Shown here in pieces: positions 26,674 through 39,787 of a DNA stretch of 64,000 nucleotides (position 1 is the first letter of the stretch; every line of letters starts with the position of its first letter). Source of the DNA: Pseudomonas sp. Irchel 3A7 (GTDB lineage: Bacteria; Pseudomonadota; Gammaproteobacteria; Pseudomonadales; Pseudomonadaceae); NCBI RefSeq assembly GCF_900187565.1, contig NZ_FYED01000002.1, positions 243,193 to 307,192 of the forward strand, read 5' to 3'. The translations under genes and the position numbers were made by a program. The notes under the pieces were generated by a model. The model saw only the letters and a program-made list of their open reading frames with translations. It made no database searches and was not told the DNA's origin.

Positions 26674-27009
26674 ATGGCTGCACCCGAACAACACCATGAA
26701 CAAGCACTGAAGCGCTTTCTCGATGAGCGTCCCGAACTTCGCGCCGAGCTGGACAACCTCAATCCGCTGCTCGCTCAGGCCAAGGGCGAAACCCTCGCGC
26801 AGTTTCGCGACGAGCGTTTGCACGAAGCCTTCGAGGCCGAAGCCGAGCGCCTTGGCCTGTTTGCCTGGGAATTGACACTGCAACTGACCGCCGCCACACC
26901 TGAGGACTACGAGGCCCAGCGCCTGGAAGTACACAGGGAAGTGGCCGAGATGGCCGGGATGGATTGGCTGGAGTATTGCGAGCTGTATGGGTTGGGTGAT
27001 CAACCTTGA
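26674..27009 (+). CDS. small soluble protein, likely DUF6388
   Basis: A 111-residue acidic, helix-rich protein of unknown function with QALKRFLDERPEL near the start, AFEAEAERLGLFAWELTLQL in the middle, and WLEYCELYGL at the end, which I recall as features of the Pseudomonas DUF6388 family. AGGAG is at good distance before ATG 26674, so the longer open frame is not used. No membrane segment or catalytic motif is apparent. Confidence 0.72.
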   Translation: MAAPEQHHEQALKRFLDERPELRAELDNLNPLLAQAKGETLAQFRDERLHEAFEAEAERLGLFAWELTLQLTAATPEDYEAQRLEVHREVAEMAGMDWLEYCELYGLGDQP

Positions 27010-27029
27010 TGGCAGCTGCGCCTGTGAGT

Positions 27030-27127
27030 CCGCCTTCGCGAGCAGGCTCGCTCCCACAGGGATTTGTGTCGTATACACAATTGAATTCCACTGCAAAACC
27101 CTTGTGGGAGCGAGCCTGCTCGCGAAG
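27030..27127. repeat. BIME, cores in opposite arrangement
   Basis: Here the GCGAGCAGGCTCGCTCCCAC core comes first and GTGGGAGCGAGCCTGCTCGC second, the reverse of most BIMEs in this window. The spacer (GTCGTATACACAATTGAATTC) is AT-rich and unrelated to the common spacer. It precedes the tus operon. Confidence 0.9.
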
Positions 27128-27164
27128 GGGCCAGCAAAGACAACATCGATTTAGCCGCCCCGCC

Positions 27165-27178
27165 GATAAAGCTTTATC
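27165..27178. promoter_or_regulatory. perfect 14-base palindrome upstream of tusD
   Basis: GATAAAGCTTTATC is a perfect palindrome 31 bases before the tusD ATG, within the expected promoter or leader. Its role is unknown. Confidence 0.35.
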
Positions 27179-27208
27179 ATGGCCGCAGTTTCGCTGATCG
27201 AGTCCGTC

Positions 27209-27601
27209 ATGAAGTTCGCCATCGCCGTGTTTTGCGCCGCCCATGCGCCCTCCTCGCGCCGTGCCTTGTTGTTCGCCCAGGCCGCGCTGGCCGGCGGGCA
27301 TGAGATTGTCCGGCTGTTTTTCTACCAGGATGGCGTCTACAACGCGTCCAGCAGCGTGGTCACGCCCCAGGACGAACTGGATTTGCCCAAACAATGGCGC
27401 GCCTTCGTCAGCGAACAGCAACTGGACGGCGTAGTCTGCATCGCGGCTGCGCTGCGCCGTGGCGTGTTGAACGAGGAAGAAGCCAGGCGCTATCAGCGTG
27501 GGGCTGTCGCCGTCAGCACACCATGGGAGTTGTCGGGCCTGGGTCAGTTGCATGACGCGGTGCAGGACGCCGACCGCCTGATCTGTTTCGGAGGCGACTG
27601 A
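27209..27601 (+). CDS. tusD: sulfurtransferase complex subunit TusD
   Basis: A 130-residue DsrE-fold protein, first gene of the tusDCBE relay. TusBCD takes persulfide sulfur from TusA and passes it to TusE, and then to MnmA for tRNA 2-thiouridine. The sulfur-carrying Cys is in GVVCIAAALRRG (about residue 77), matching the E. coli active Cys. Family stretches RRALLFAQAALAGGH and VRLFFYQDGVYNAS are present. The ATG at 27209 matches the normal N-terminus. The next gene follows after one base. Confidence 0.93.
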   Translation: MKFAIAVFCAAHAPSSRRALLFAQAALAGGHEIVRLFFYQDGVYNASSSVVTPQDELDLPKQWRAFVSEQQLDGVVCIAAALRRGVLNEEEARRYQRGAVAVSTPWELSGLGQLHDAVQDADRLICFGGD

Positions 27602-27602
27602 A

Positions 27603-27965
27603 ATGGCCAAATCCATGTTGATTATCAGCCGTCAGGCGCCGTGGTCCGGGCCGGGTGCGCGGGAAGCGCTGGACATCGTGCTGGCCGGGGGCGCGTTCGA
27701 TCTGCCGATCGGCCTGCTGTTTCTCGATGACGGCGTGTTCCAGCTTGCGACGAAACAGGACGCCAAGACCCTGCAACAGAAAGACTTGAGCGCCAATTTG
27801 CAGGCCTTGCCGATGTTTGGCGTCGAAGAACTGTTTGTCTGCGCTGAAAGCGTGGCCCAGCGTGGCCTGGACTCCAGCGCTCTGTCGCTGGAAGAAGCCC
27901 GGGTGCTGGCCGCCCATGAAATCACTGCACTCATTGACCGTTACGACCAGGTGATCACCCTCTGA
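27603..27965 (+). CDS. tusC: sulfurtransferase complex subunit TusC
   Basis: A 120-residue DsrF-like subunit of the TusBCD heterohexamer. It has the DsrE fold with APWSGPGAREALDIVLAGGAF near residues 12-32 and an IGLLFLDDGVFQL strand. In E. coli TusC has no sulfur-carrying role, serving structurally. It begins one base after tusD and its stop overlaps the tusB start (TGATG), indicating tight co-translation. Confidence 0.92.
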   Translation: MAKSMLIISRQAPWSGPGAREALDIVLAGGAFDLPIGLLFLDDGVFQLATKQDAKTLQQKDLSANLQALPMFGVEELFVCAESVAQRGLDSSALSLEEARVLAAHEITALIDRYDQVITL

Positions 27966-28258
27966 TGTCGACTTTGCATGTGTTGTCTCATTCCCCGTTC
28001 GGCGACGACCGCCTGAGCAGTTGCCTGCGACTGATCGGCGCCGACGATGCGCTGCTGCTGTCCGGTGACGCGGCCTATGCCTTGCAGCCGGGCACCGTAC
28101 CCTTCACGGCTCTCGAGGCTCGTGGCTTGAAACTCTATGTCCTGGCCGAAGACGTCCAGGCCCGGGCGATTGAGGTGCCGGACTGGGCCGAGTCCATCGA
28201 CTATCCGGCCTTCGTCGAGTTGTCGATCCACCACGACAAGGTCAACAGTTGGTTATGA
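27965..28258 (+). CDS. tusB: sulfurtransferase complex subunit TusB
   Basis: A 97-residue DsrH-like subunit of the TusBCD complex. SDSPFGD-like stretch SHSPFGDDRL near the N-terminus and DDALLLSGDAAYAL are typical. Start and stop overlap the flanking genes (TGATG with tusC, ATGA with tusE). Confidence 0.92.
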   Translation: MSTLHVLSHSPFGDDRLSSCLRLIGADDALLLSGDAAYALQPGTVPFTALEARGLKLYVLAEDVQARAIEVPDWAESIDYPAFVELSIHHDKVNSWL

Positions 28259-28590
28259 ATTCCCTGACGGTCGGCGCCCGCGCCATCGAGTTGGACAAGG
28301 ACGGTTTTCTGGTCGAGCTCAATGACTGGTCCACCGACGTCGCCAGCGCCCTGGCGGCCGCCGAAGACATCGAGTTGACTCCTGCACACTGGGAAATCCT
28401 CGAACTGCTGCGCAGCTTCTACGCCGAATTCCAGCTGTCACCGGCCACCCGCCCGCTGATCAAGTACACCGCATTGAAACTCGGCCCGGACAAGGGCAAC
28501 AGCCTGCACCTGAACCGATTGTTCAAAGGCACACCCGCCAAACTCGCCGCGAAACTGGCGGGCCTGCCCAAACCGACGAATTGCTTATGA
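28255..28590 (+). CDS. tusE: TusE/DsrC/DsvC-family sulfur relay protein
   Basis: A 111-residue DsrC-family protein that accepts sulfur from TusBCD and presents it to MnmA. The functional Cys is the penultimate residue (PTNCL). Family stretches are LDKDGFLVELNDW, LTPAHWEILELLRSFY and PLIKYTALKLG. The ATG at 28255 overlaps the tusB stop, and its own stop overlaps the ybiB start (ATGA). Confidence 0.94.
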   Translation: MNSLTVGARAIELDKDGFLVELNDWSTDVASALAAAEDIELTPAHWEILELLRSFYAEFQLSPATRPLIKYTALKLGPDKGNSLHLNRLFKGTPAKLAAKLAGLPKPTNCL

Positions 28591-29588
28591 CCGATTACAC
28601 AGCGCTGACCCTCGAAACGCCCGCCGAACATCCGTTCGCCCAATTCGTACGCATCCTTGGCAAAGGCAAGCGCGGCGCTCGCGACCTGACCCGCGAAGAA
28701 GCCCGCCAGGCCATGGGCATGGTGCTCGATGAGCAGGTCGAAGAGACCCAACTCGGCGCATTCCTGATGCTGCTGCGGCACAAGGAAGAAAGCGCCGAGG
28801 AAATGGCCGGGTTCACCGAAGCTTTGCGTGAGCGCTTGCAGCCACCGGCATTGAACGTCGATCTGGACTGGCCGACCTACGCCGGCAAGAAGCGTCATCT
28901 GCCGTGGTATCTGCTGGCGGCCAAGTGCCTGGCGCAGAACGGCGTGCGGATTTTCATGCACGGCGGCGGCGCACATACCGCGGGGCGGCTGTACAGCGAA
29001 CAATTGCTACACGCGTTGAAAATCCCGCTGTGCCGTAACTGGCAGCAAGTCGGCGCGGCACTGGACAACGGCGGCCTGGCCTTCATGCCGCTGGTGGACT
29101 GGGCTCCCCAGTTGCAACGCATGATCGACCTGCGCAACACCCTGGGCCTGCGCTCGCCGATCCACTCCCTGGCGCGGATTCTCAATCCGCTGGTTGCCCG
29201 TTGCGGCCTGCAAAGCATTTTCCACCCTGGCTATCAGGCGGTGCATCGCGATGCCAGCGGCCTGCTCGGCGACACGGCAATCGTGATCAAGGGCGATGGC
29301 GGCGAAATCGAAATCAACCCGGATGCCGACAGCCATCTGTACGGCACCACGGGCGGTGAGAGTTGGGACGAGGAATGGCCGCAGCTGTCGAGCCAGCGCC
29401 ACGTCAAACCGGCCAGCCTCGACCCCGAGCACCTCAAAGCCGTATGGCGTGGCGATGTGGTCGACAGTTATCCGCAAATGGCCCTGGTTTCGACCATGGC
29501 CCTGGCCTTGCGCGGCCTCGGCCAGACCCGCGAGCAGGCCTTCGAAACCGCCCAAAAATATTGGGATGCGCGAGACAAATCGATTTAA
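28587..29588 (+). CDS. ybiB: YbiB-family protein (TrpD2-like, DNA-binding)
   Basis: A 333-residue protein related to anthranilate phosphoribosyltransferase (glycosyltransferase family 3). The N-terminal helical domain (DLTREEARQAMGMVLDEQVE) and HGGGAHTAGR replacing the phosphoribosyl loop are as in E. coli YbiB, which binds nucleic acid and is not an active transferase. GDTAIVIKGDGGEIEINPD is in the C-terminal half. It overlaps tusE by four bases, the usual Pseudomonas arrangement, so it is part of the tus operon. Its link to tRNA thiolation is untested. Confidence 0.87.
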   Translation: MTDYTALTLETPAEHPFAQFVRILGKGKRGARDLTREEARQAMGMVLDEQVEETQLGAFLMLLRHKEESAEEMAGFTEALRERLQPPALNVDLDWPTYAGKKRHLPWYLLAAKCLAQNGVRIFMHGGGAHTAGRLYSEQLLHALKIPLCRNWQQVGAALDNGGLAFMPLVDWAPQLQRMIDLRNTLGLRSPIHSLARILNPLVARCGLQSIFHPGYQAVHRDASGLLGDTAIVIKGDGGEIEINPDADSHLYGTTGGESWDEEWPQLSSQRHVKPASLDPEHLKAVWRGDVVDSYPQMALVSTMALALRGLGQTREQAFETAQKYWDARDKSI

Positions 29589-29593
29589 TCGAT
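29579..29593. promoter_or_regulatory. palindrome upstream of the glutathionyl-hydroquinone reductase gene
   Basis: ATCGATTTAATCGAT has perfect 7-base arms around one central T. It spans the ybiB stop codon and lies 86 bases before the GST-type gene. TATCGAACCTATCGG follows at about 29621, sharing the TATCG unit. It may be an operator for the downstream gene; no regulator gene is adjacent. Confidence 0.35.
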
Positions 29594-29678
29594 AGTGACC
29601 CTTTAATCTTTGCGCTTTTATATCGAACCTATCGGAATAGACTCCTCTCCAACGCTTACTGGTTGAGGAGTCTTGGAC

Positions 29679-30677
29679 ATGGGTTTGCTCGTTGAAGGTC
29701 GCTGGCAGGACAAGTGGTACGAAAGCAAGGACGGTGCATTCCAGCGCGAACAGGCGCAGCGTCGCCACTGGGTTACCGCTGACGGCCAACCCGGCCCGAG
29801 CGGTATCGGTGGCTTTGCTGCCGAGGCGGGTCGCTATCACCTCTACGTGTCCCTGGCCTGTCCGTGGGCTCATCGCACGCTGATCTTGCGCAAACTCAAG
29901 GGGCTGGAAAGCCTGATCGACGTGTCGGTGGTCAGCTATCTGATGCTGGAAAACGGTTGGACTTTCGACAAGTCCCACGGCTCCACCGGCGACAAACTCG
30001 ACCACCTCGAATTCATGCACCAGCGCTACACCGCCGATGCCGCCGACTACACCGGCCGTGTCACCGTGCCGGTGTTCTGGGACACGCAGCAAAAACATAT
30101 CGTCAACAATGAATCGGCGGAAATCATCCGCATGTTCAACAGCGCCTTCGATGAGTTGACCGGCAACGATCTGGACTTCTATCCGGCGCCGCTGCGTAGC
30201 GAGATCGACGCGCTGAACGAGCGCATCTATCCGGCGGTGAACAATGGCGTGTACCGCGCCGGTTTTGCCACCTCGCAGCAAGCCTATGAAGAGGCGTTCG
30301 ACGCGTTGTTTGTCGAATTGGATCGACTTGAACAACTGCTAGGTGCCAACCGTTACTTGACCGGTGAATACCTGACCGAAGCGGACATCCGCCTGTTCAC
30401 CACGCTAATCCGCTTCGATGCGGTGTATCACGGCCACTTCAAGTGCAACCTGAAGCGGATTGCCGATTATCCGAACCTGTCGAACTGGCTGCGGGAGATC
30501 TATCAGTGGCCAGGGATTGCCGAGACGGTGGACTTCACCCACATCAAGCATCACTACTACGGCAGTCACAAGACCATCAATCCGACGGGTGTTGTGCCTA
30601 AAGGTCCGGCGCAGGATTTCACCGCGGCCCATGATCGGGCGCGGTTGAGCGGCAAAGGGGTTTGGCGCAGGGTTTAA
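29679..30677 (+). CDS. yqjG: glutathionyl-hydroquinone reductase (YqjG/Xi-class GST)
   Basis: A 332-residue Xi-class glutathione transferase. It reduces glutathionyl-hydroquinones using the catalytic Cys in SLACPWAHRTLIL (Cys61) instead of the Ser or Tyr of ordinary GSTs. NNESAEIIRMFN binds glutathione, and the long C-terminal domain (YLTEADIRLFTTLIRFD, VYHGHFKCN, HYYGSH) is class-specific. GAGGAG lies eight bases before ATG 29679; an in-frame TTG at 29673 is less likely. It is transcribed alone after ybiB. Confidence 0.9.
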   Translation: MGLLVEGRWQDKWYESKDGAFQREQAQRRHWVTADGQPGPSGIGGFAAEAGRYHLYVSLACPWAHRTLILRKLKGLESLIDVSVVSYLMLENGWTFDKSHGSTGDKLDHLEFMHQRYTADAADYTGRVTVPVFWDTQQKHIVNNESAEIIRMFNSAFDELTGNDLDFYPAPLRSEIDALNERIYPAVNNGVYRAGFATSQQAYEEAFDALFVELDRLEQLLGANRYLTGEYLTEADIRLFTTLIRFDAVYHGHFKCNLKRIADYPNLSNWLREIYQWPGIAETVDFTHIKHHYYGSHKTINPTGVVPKGPAQDFTAAHDRARLSGKGVWRRV

Positions 30678-30699
30678 AATTTGTGGAAATTTTGAGGCC

Positions 30700-30775
30700 C
30701 CCATCGCGGGCAAGCCCGCTCCCACAGTCCCGTGGTTGGCACAGATCCTGTGGGAGCGGGCTTGCCCGCGATGAG
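30700..30775. repeat. BIME, GCGGGCAAGCCCGCTCC type
   Basis: CATCGCGGGCAAGCCCGCTCCCAC and its inverted copy enclose a short unrelated spacer. This variant has GGGCTTGCCC in place of GAGCCTGCTC, and recurs at 35234-35324. It separates the GST-type gene from the convergent cysG. Confidence 0.9.
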
Positions 30776-30788
30776 GGTGACTCGGTCT

Positions 30789-32183
30789 CTAGACCTGCCC
30801 CTGAGCCCCTTCAAACCACGCCAGTTTCTCGCGCAGTTGCACCACTTCCCCCACGATTACCAGTGTCGGCGCATGCACTTCATGCTCCGCCACCAGTTGC
30901 GGCAGGTCAGCCAAGGTGCCGGTAAACACCCGCTGATTGACCGTGGTGCCCTGCTGGATCAACGCCGCCGGGGTATCTTTGCTGCGACCGTGCTTGATCA
31001 ACTGTTCGCAGATGATCGGCAGGCCCACCAGCCCCATGTAGAACACCAGGGTTTGCGCCGGCGCGACCAGATCGGCCCATGGCAGATCGGTGGAACCGTC
31101 CTTGAGATGTCCCGTGACAAATCGAACCGACTGCGCGTAATCGCGATGGGTCAGCGGGATCCCGGCATAAGCCGCGCAACCACTGGCCGCCGTAATGCCC
31201 GGCACCACCTGGAACGGGATGCCATGGGCTGCCAGTTCTTCGATCTCTTCACCGCCACGCCCGAAGATGAACGGATCACCGCCCTTCAACCGCACCACAC
31301 GCTTGCCCTGCTTCGCCAGGTCCACCAATTGCTGGTTGATCTGATCCTGCGGAACCGCGTGATCGGCGCGACGCTTGCCGACGTAAACCCGCTCGGCATC
31401 ACGACGGCACAACTCGAGAATGGCCGGTGCCACCAAGCGGTCATACAGCACCACGTCGGCTTGCTGCATCAGGCGCAAGGCGCGGAACGTCAACAGGTCC
31501 GGATCACCCGGTCCGGCGCCGACCAGATACACCTCGCCAGTGGCCGCCGGTGCCTCGCCATCCACCTTCGCCTGCAGCAAACGCTCGGCTTCGGCGCCCT
31601 GCCCGGCCAGTTGCCGGTCGGCAATCGGCCCCTGGAACACGTCTTCCCAGAACGCCCGACGCTGCTGCACATCCGGAAACAGGTTTTTTACCTGGTTGCG
31701 AAAACGCGCCGCCAGTCCGGCCAGTTGACCGTAGGTGGAGGGAATCCAGGTCTCGATCTTGGCGCGGATCAAGCGCGCCAGCACCGGCGCATCGCCGCCG
31801 CTGGACACGGCAATGATCAGCGGCGAACGATCGACGATCGCCGGGAAGATCACGCTGCACAGGGCCGGCGCGTCCACCACGTTGACCGGCACGCATCGCC
31901 GATGAGCATCGGCGGAGACCTGTGCGTTCAACGATTCGTCATCGGTGGCGGCAATGATCAGCCCGCAACCGTCCAGATCGGTTTCGACATAGCCACGCAA
32001 CAGGCACTCGCCACCACTGGCGGCCACCAATTCGCGCAGTTGCTGTTCGATTTCAGGTGCGACCACCCGCAGCAGCGCACCGGCATCGGCCAGCAGGCGG
32101 GATTTGCGCAAGGCAATTTCCCCCCCACCGACAACCAACACACGACTGCCGCGCAGGTTATGGAACAGCGGCAGATATTTCAT
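30789..32183 (-). CDS. cysG: siroheme synthase (multifunctional)
   Basis: A 464-residue enzyme making siroheme, the cofactor of sulfite and nitrite reductases, from uroporphyrinogen III. The N-terminal 150 residues are the dehydrogenase/ferrochelatase domain ([15 protein letters not shown]). From about 215 on is the SAM-dependent methyltransferase ([48 protein letters not shown]). The ATG directly follows the serS TAA with no gap (TAAATG), so it is translationally linked to serS. Length is normal. Confidence 0.95.
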   Translation of the reverse strand: MKYLPLFHNLRGSRVLVVGGGEIALRKSRLLADAGALLRVVAPEIEQQLRELVAASGGECLLRGYVETDLDGCGLIIAATDDESLNAQVSADAHRRCVPVNVVDAPALCSVIFPAIVDRSPLIIAVSSGGDAPVLARLIRAKIETWIPSTYGQLAGLAARFRNQVKNLFPDVQQRRAFWEDVFQGPIADRQLAGQGAEAERLLQAKVDGEAPAATGEVYLVGAGPGDPDLLTFRALRLMQQADVVLYDRLVAPAILELCRRDAERVYVGKRRADHAVPQDQINQQLVDLAKQGKRVVRLKGGDPFIFGRGGEEIEELAAHGIPFQVVPGITAASGCAAYAGIPLTHRDYAQSVRFVTGHLKDGSTDLPWADLVAPAQTLVFYMGLVGLPIICEQLIKHGRSKDTPAALIQQGTTVNQRVFTGTLADLPQLVAEHEVHAPTLVIVGEVVQLREKLAWFEGAQGQV

Positions 32184-33854
<1,671 letters not shown>

Positions 33855-33855
<1 letters not shown>

Positions 33856-35177
33856 TATTTTCTCCGCTGCCGGGGGCTTAAACGATCGAGTTGCGCCAGA
33901 TGATTGAGCTTTTCGCCGATCTTCAGCTCCAGGCCACGGGGCACCGGTTGATAAAACGGGATCGGGTCAAGTTCTTCGGGGAAGTAATCCTCGCCGGCGG
34001 CATAGGCGTCCGGTTCGTCGTGGGCGTAACGGTATTCGTCGCCGTAGCCCAGCTGTTTCATCAGCTTGGTCGGCGCATTGCGCAGGTGCAGCGGCACTTC
34101 CAGCGAACCATGTTCGGCGGCGGCGCGCAGGGCCGTCTTGAAGCCCATGTACACGGCGTTGCTTTTCGGCGCGCAGGCCAGATAGGTGATGGCCTGGGCC
34201 ACCGCCAATTCGCCCTCGGGACTGCCGAGGCGTTCCTGCACTTCCCACGCCGCCAGGCACAGGCTCAGGGCGCGTGGATCGGCGTTGCCGATGTCTTCGC
34301 TGGCCATGCGCACCACGCGCCGGGCCAGGTACAGCGGATCGCAGCCACCGTCGATCATCCGCGCGAACCAGTACAGCGCGCCGTCGGGGTTGGAGCCGCG
34401 CACCGACTTGTGCAGCGCGGAAATCTGGTCGTAAAAGGCTTCGCCGCCCTTGTCGAAACGCCGACGGGTATCGCCCAACAGACTTTGCAGCAGTTCGACG
34501 CCGATTTCGCTGTTGTCTTCGGCCAGGTCGGAGGCGTTTTCCAGCAGATTGAGCAGGCGCCGACCATCGCCATCGGCAGCCGACAACAACATCTGAAAGC
34601 CTTCATCGCTGAGGGTCAGGTTGCGTTTGCCCAGGCCGCGCTCTTCGGTGAGCGCACGATGCACCAGTTTGCGCAGCGCCGTTTCATCGAGGCTTTTGAG
34701 TACATAAACCCGGGCACGGGATAACAAAGCGTTGTTGAGTTCGAAAGACGGATTTTCCGTGGTCGCGCCGATGAAAATCAGCGTGCCGTCCTCGACGTAG
34801 GGCAGGAAAGCATCCTGTTGGGACTTGTTGAAACGGTGCACTTCGTCAACGAACAGAATCGTGCGCCGGCCGTACTGCGCCGCCTGCTGCTTGGCGATCT
34901 CCACCGCCTGACGGATTTCCTTGACCCCCGCCAGGACCGCCGACACCGTTTCGAAGTGCGCTTGCGAGACGTCCGCCAGCAATCGCGCCAGCGTGGTCTT
35001 GCCCACCCCCGGCGGCCCCCAGAAAATCATCGAATGCAGGGCACCCTGCTCCAGGGCTTCGCGCAAGGGCTTGCCGCGAGCGAGCACGTGTTCCTGACCG
35101 ACGTACTCATCCAGATTGGTCGCACGCAGACGGGCGGCCAAGGGCTGAGCGATCGGGGTGCTGCGAAACAGGTCCAT
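33855..35177 (-). CDS. rarA: replication-associated recombination protein A (AAA+ ATPase)
   Basis: A 440-residue AAA+ ATPase (MgsA/Mgs1/WRNIP1 family) that acts at stalled replication forks. Walker A is [14 protein letters not shown], Walker B is in [17 protein letters not shown], and [12 protein letters not shown] is the sensor 1 region. The C-terminal half carries clamp-loader-like and tetramerisation segments ([25 protein letters not shown]). An ATG at 35177 follows an in-frame GTG at 35180; I chose the ATG. It overlaps crcB and lies downstream of lolA. Confidence 0.95.
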
Positions 35178-35233
35178 CACTGTTTAGGAAACCTCACTGG
35201 GTCCTGATGCCGACTTGATTAACACCACACCCC

Positions 35234-35324
35234 CTGTGGGAGCGGGCTTGCCCGCGATAGCGTCAGCACATCCAGCATCTATGTGACTGACAGGCCGCCA
35301 TCGCGGGCAAGCCCGCTCCCACAG
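35234..35324. repeat. BIME, GCGGGCTTGCCCGC type
   Basis: Inverted cores TGTGGGAGCGGGCTTGCCCG and complement around a spacer with CACATCCAGCATCTATGTGACTGACA. It lies between lolA and rarA, which are transcribed in the same direction. Confidence 0.92.
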
Positions 35325-35333
35325 GTTCTGCGT

Positions 35334-35957
35334 TTACTCTTGAATGACATCGGCACCCTTGGGGATGTCGAACTTGAATTTGGACGCCGGGATCGGCTCG
35401 TTGGCCTTCACGCCGGTGAACAGGATATTGGTGCGCTGGCCGACGCTGTCGATCAGTTGCATATCATTGACCAGGCCGTTGCGGAACGACAGGCGCAGGC
35501 TGTCGAACAGGGTGTCCTTGGTTTTCGGCTTCAGGATGAAGTCGATCACGCCGCCGGCTTCCTTGGCGCTGATGTCGAAGCTCTGGCTGATCTTGGACAC
35601 ATCACCGGACAACAGCAGCGCTGGCGTCTGGGTCAGGCGCTGATCGAGGTTCTTGATGGTGACCTGCTCCAGGTCCGGGTCCCACAGGGACACCTTCTTG
35701 CCATCGGACACCATCAACTGCTCTTGCGGTGCGTCGGTGTGCCAGTAAAACAGACCCGGACGCTGCAGGGACATCTGACCAGCGGTTTCCTGCAATTGGG
35801 TGCCGGTGCCGTCGAGGGTCAACTGGGAGAAACGCGCGGTCAAGGTCTGGGATTTTTCCAGCAACTGAGTCAGACGCGCCACGTCCTTGTCGTCGGCGTG
35901 GGCCGAGAGCGTGGTCAAAGCCAGTACCGGCAGCAACAGCATGCGGATAAGACGCAT
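35334..35957 (-). CDS. lolA: outer-membrane lipoprotein carrier protein LolA
   Basis: A 207-residue periplasmic chaperone that carries lipoproteins from LolCDE to LolB. The signal peptide is [20 protein letters not shown], cleaved near AHA-DD. Typical features are [31 protein letters not shown] and [20 protein letters not shown] chose ATG 35957 because GAGGA lies just before it; an ATG at 35969 would cover that ribosome site. Downstream of ftsK by 66 bp. Confidence 0.95.
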   Translation of the reverse strand: MRLIRMLLLPVLALTTLSAHADDKDVARLTQLLEKSQTLTARFSQLTLDGTGTQLQETAGQMSLQRPGLFYWHTDAPQEQLMVSDGKKVSLWDPDLEQVTIKNLDQRLTQTPALLLSGDVSKISQSFDISAKEAGGVIDFILKPKTKDTLFDSLRLSFRNGLVNDMQLIDSVGQRTNILFTGVKANEPIPASKFKFDIPKGADVIQE

Positions 35958-36023
35958 GGGAGTCCTCATAACATTCGTGGGAGTGCGGGTGGCGCCCGAG
36001 AGCGCCGCCCTTTCAATATCAGG

Positions 36024-38432
36024 TCAGTCGCGTACCGGGCCAGGGGCCAGGACTTCACGCGAACCGTTGGTGTTCATCGACGTCACGACACCGGCCATTT
36101 CCATGGCTTCGATCATGCGCGCAGCACGGTTGTAGCCGATTTTCAGCTTGCGCTGAACCGCGGAAATGGACGCGCGACGGCTTTCCAGGACGAACTGCAC
36201 CGCTTCGTCGTACAGCGCGTCGGCTTCAGGGTCATCGCCATCGCCACCCCCGCTGCTGCCTTCAAAGCCACTGCCGGCCTCTTCGACACCGTTGAGGATG
36301 TCGTCGTTATACTCCGGCGCGCCGCGCAGTTTCCAGGCTTCCACCACCCGGTGAACCTCGTCATCGGAGACAAAGGCACCGTGGACACGGATCGGCAGAC
36401 TGGTGCCCGGCGGCATGTACAGCATGTCACCGTGACCCAGCAATTGTTCAGCGCCACCCTGGTCGATGATGGTCCGGGAGTCGATCTTGCTCGATACCTG
36501 GAACGCCATGCGGGTCGGGATGTTGGCCTTGATCAGACCGGTGATCACATCCACCGACGGCCGCTGGGTCGCGAGGATCAAGTGGATACCGGCCGCACGC
36601 GCCTTCTGGGCGATACGGGCGATCAACTCTTCAACCTTCTTGCCGACGATCATCATCATGTCGGCGAATTCGTCCACGACCACTACAATGGTCGGCAGCT
36701 TCTGCAGCAACGGCGCTTCGTCGTGGATGCTTTCACGCTTGTACAGCGGATCGCTCAACGGCTCGCCGGCGTCCTGGGCTTCCTTGACCTTGGCATTGAA
36801 GCCCGACAGGTTTCGCACGCCCATCTTCGCCATCAACTTGTAGCGCCGTTCCATCTCGGCGACGCTCCAGCGCAGGGCGTTGGCCGCGTCCTTCATGTCG
36901 GTGACCACCGGACACAGCAGGTGCGGAATGCCTTCGTAGATCGACAGTTCCAGCATTTTCGGGTCGATCATGATCAGCTTGGCGTCTTCCGGGCCGGACT
37001 TGAACAAGATCGACAGGATCATCGCGTTCACACCCACCGACTTACCGGAACCTGTAGTACCGGCCACCAGCAAGTGAGGCATTTTCGCCAGGTCGGTGAT
37101 GACCGGCTTGCCGCCGATGTCATGGCCCAGGGCCAGGGTGACCGGCGACTTGAAGTTGTCGTACTCAGGGGTCGACAAGACTTCGGAAAAGCGCACGATC
37201 TGCCGGTCTTCGTTGGGAATCTCGATACCGACGGTGGTCTTGCCCGGAATCACTTCCACAACCCGCACGCTGGTCACGGCCAGGGAACGCGCCAGGTCCT
37301 TGGCGAGGTTGGCGATGCGGCTGACCTTGACCCCGGCCGCCGGCTGGATTTCGTAACGGGTAATCACCGGGCCCGGATGGATCGAATCGACGGTGACTTC
37401 GACGCCGAATTCCTTGAGCTTGATTTCCAGCAGGTGGCCGACCGCCGCCAGGGATTCCGGTGAGTAATTGAGTTGTTTCTTTTCCGCGGGATCGAGAATC
37501 GAGATCGGCGGCAAGGTGCCTTCCACGGCGCTGTCGACGAACAGCGGCGCCTGTTTCTCCTTTTCCACGCGTTTGCTCGGCGCTGGGGGTTTGACCGGGG
37601 CCGGGGCAATCACCGGCGGCACCTGCTTCTCGCGCTCGGACATGTGCTTGCTCAGGGCCTGCTCGCGCTCGATCAGGCGTTCCTTGACCTTGGCCTGCTC
37701 GCGCTTGTCCGTCACGGTCGGCGCGACCACGTCGTGCACGCGATCATCGACTTCACGCAATTGCGCGACCAGCTGTTTGCGCTCGGTCCGGGCCGCCCAC
37801 CAGCGATTGGCCGCGCCCTGGAACAACTCGAACAGGTCGAGGGTGATCTTGCCGGTGACGTCCATCACCTTGAACCACGACAGGTCGGTGAACACGGTCA
37901 GGCCGAACAGGAACAGGGCGATGAACAGCAGCGTGCTGCCCTGGATGTTCAGCGCGTTTTTCGCCAGATCGCCCAGGCTTTCGCCCAGCGCGCCGCCAGC
38001 GCCGGCCGGCAGACCGGTCGCGGCATGGAAATGGATATGCGCCAGCGCCGCGCCGGACAGCACCAGGAACACCAGGCCGATCAGGCGCCAGGAAAACAGC
38101 CAGCCGCTCCACTGCCACGGCTCATGGCGCTGACGGAAGATCTGATAAGCCTTGATCGCCAGCAGCAACGGGAAGATATAGGCGAAGTAACCGAGCACCA
38201 TGAACAGGATATCGGCGCTGTAGGAGCCGGCGGGTCCGCCGAAGTTCTGCACGTCATCGATCTTGCTGTTATGGCTCCAGCCCGGATCGTCCTTGCCATA
38301 GGTCAGCAAGGCCATCATCAGGAACAGGCACAACGCACCGATGGCGATCAATGCACCTTCCTTGAGCCGGTAGTGCAATTGCTGGCGCCAGAGCGGAACG
38401 ACTGTTTTGGGTGCTTCGGTGGATTTCTTCAA
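36024..38432 (-). CDS. ftsK: DNA translocase FtsK
   Basis: An 802-residue septal DNA pump that clears and aligns chromosomes at division and activates XerCD at dif. Residues about 20-200 hold four membrane segments; the linker (about 210-310) is charged and short compared with E. coli. The motor has Walker [15 protein letters not shown] and Walker [16 protein letters not shown]. The C-terminal gamma domain ([21 protein letters not shown]) reads KOPS. The start appears to be TTG, at a typical N-terminus (KKSTEAPK). It diverges from trxB. Confidence 0.95.
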   Translation of the reverse strand: MKKSTEAPKTVVPLWRQQLHYRLKEGALIAIGALCLFLMMALLTYGKDDPGWSHNSKIDDVQNFGGPAGSYSADILFMVLGYFAYIFPLLLAIKAYQIFRQRHEPWQWSGWLFSWRLIGLVFLVLSGAALAHIHFHAATGLPAGAGGALGESLGDLAKNALNIQGSTLLFIALFLFGLTVFTDLSWFKVMDVTGKITLDLFELFQGAANRWWAARTERKQLVAQLREVDDRVHDVVAPTVTDKREQAKVKERLIEREQALSKHMSEREKQVPPVIAPAPVKPPAPSKRVEKEKQAPLFVDSAVEGTLPPISILDPAEKKQLNYSPESLAAVGHLLEIKLKEFGVEVTVDSIHPGPVITRYEIQPAAGVKVSRIANLAKDLARSLAVTSVRVVEVIPGKTTVGIEIPNEDRQIVRFSEVLSTPEYDNFKSPVTLALGHDIGGKPVITDLAKMPHLLVAGTTGSGKSVGVNAMILSILFKSGPEDAKLIMIDPKMLELSIYEGIPHLLCPVVTDMKDAANALRWSVAEMERRYKLMAKMGVRNLSGFNAKVKEAQDAGEPLSDPLYKRESIHDEAPLLQKLPTIVVVVDEFADMMMIVGKKVEELIARIAQKARAAGIHLILATQRPSVDVITGLIKANIPTRMAFQVSSKIDSRTIIDQGGAEQLLGHGDMLYMPPGTSLPIRVHGAFVSDDEVHRVVEAWKLRGAPEYNDDILNGVEEAGSGFEGSSGGGDGDDPEADALYDEAVQFVLESRRASISAVQRKLKIGYNRAARMIEAMEMAGVVTSMNTNGSREVLAPGPVRD

Positions 38433-39721
<1,289 letters not shown>

Positions 39722-39733
39722 CGGCACACTGAG

Positions 39734-39757
39734 TGACGGGCCAAATTGCGCCCGTCA
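39734..39757. other. hairpin between trxB and aat
   Basis: TGACGGGC and GCCCGTCA form perfect 8-base arms around caaattgc. There is no T-run, so it is a weak terminator at best, or an mRNA-stability or attenuator element. Confidence 0.5.
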
Positions 39758-39787
39758 CCGCCCTCCCCTTCTGCAAGCCCGGACGCC

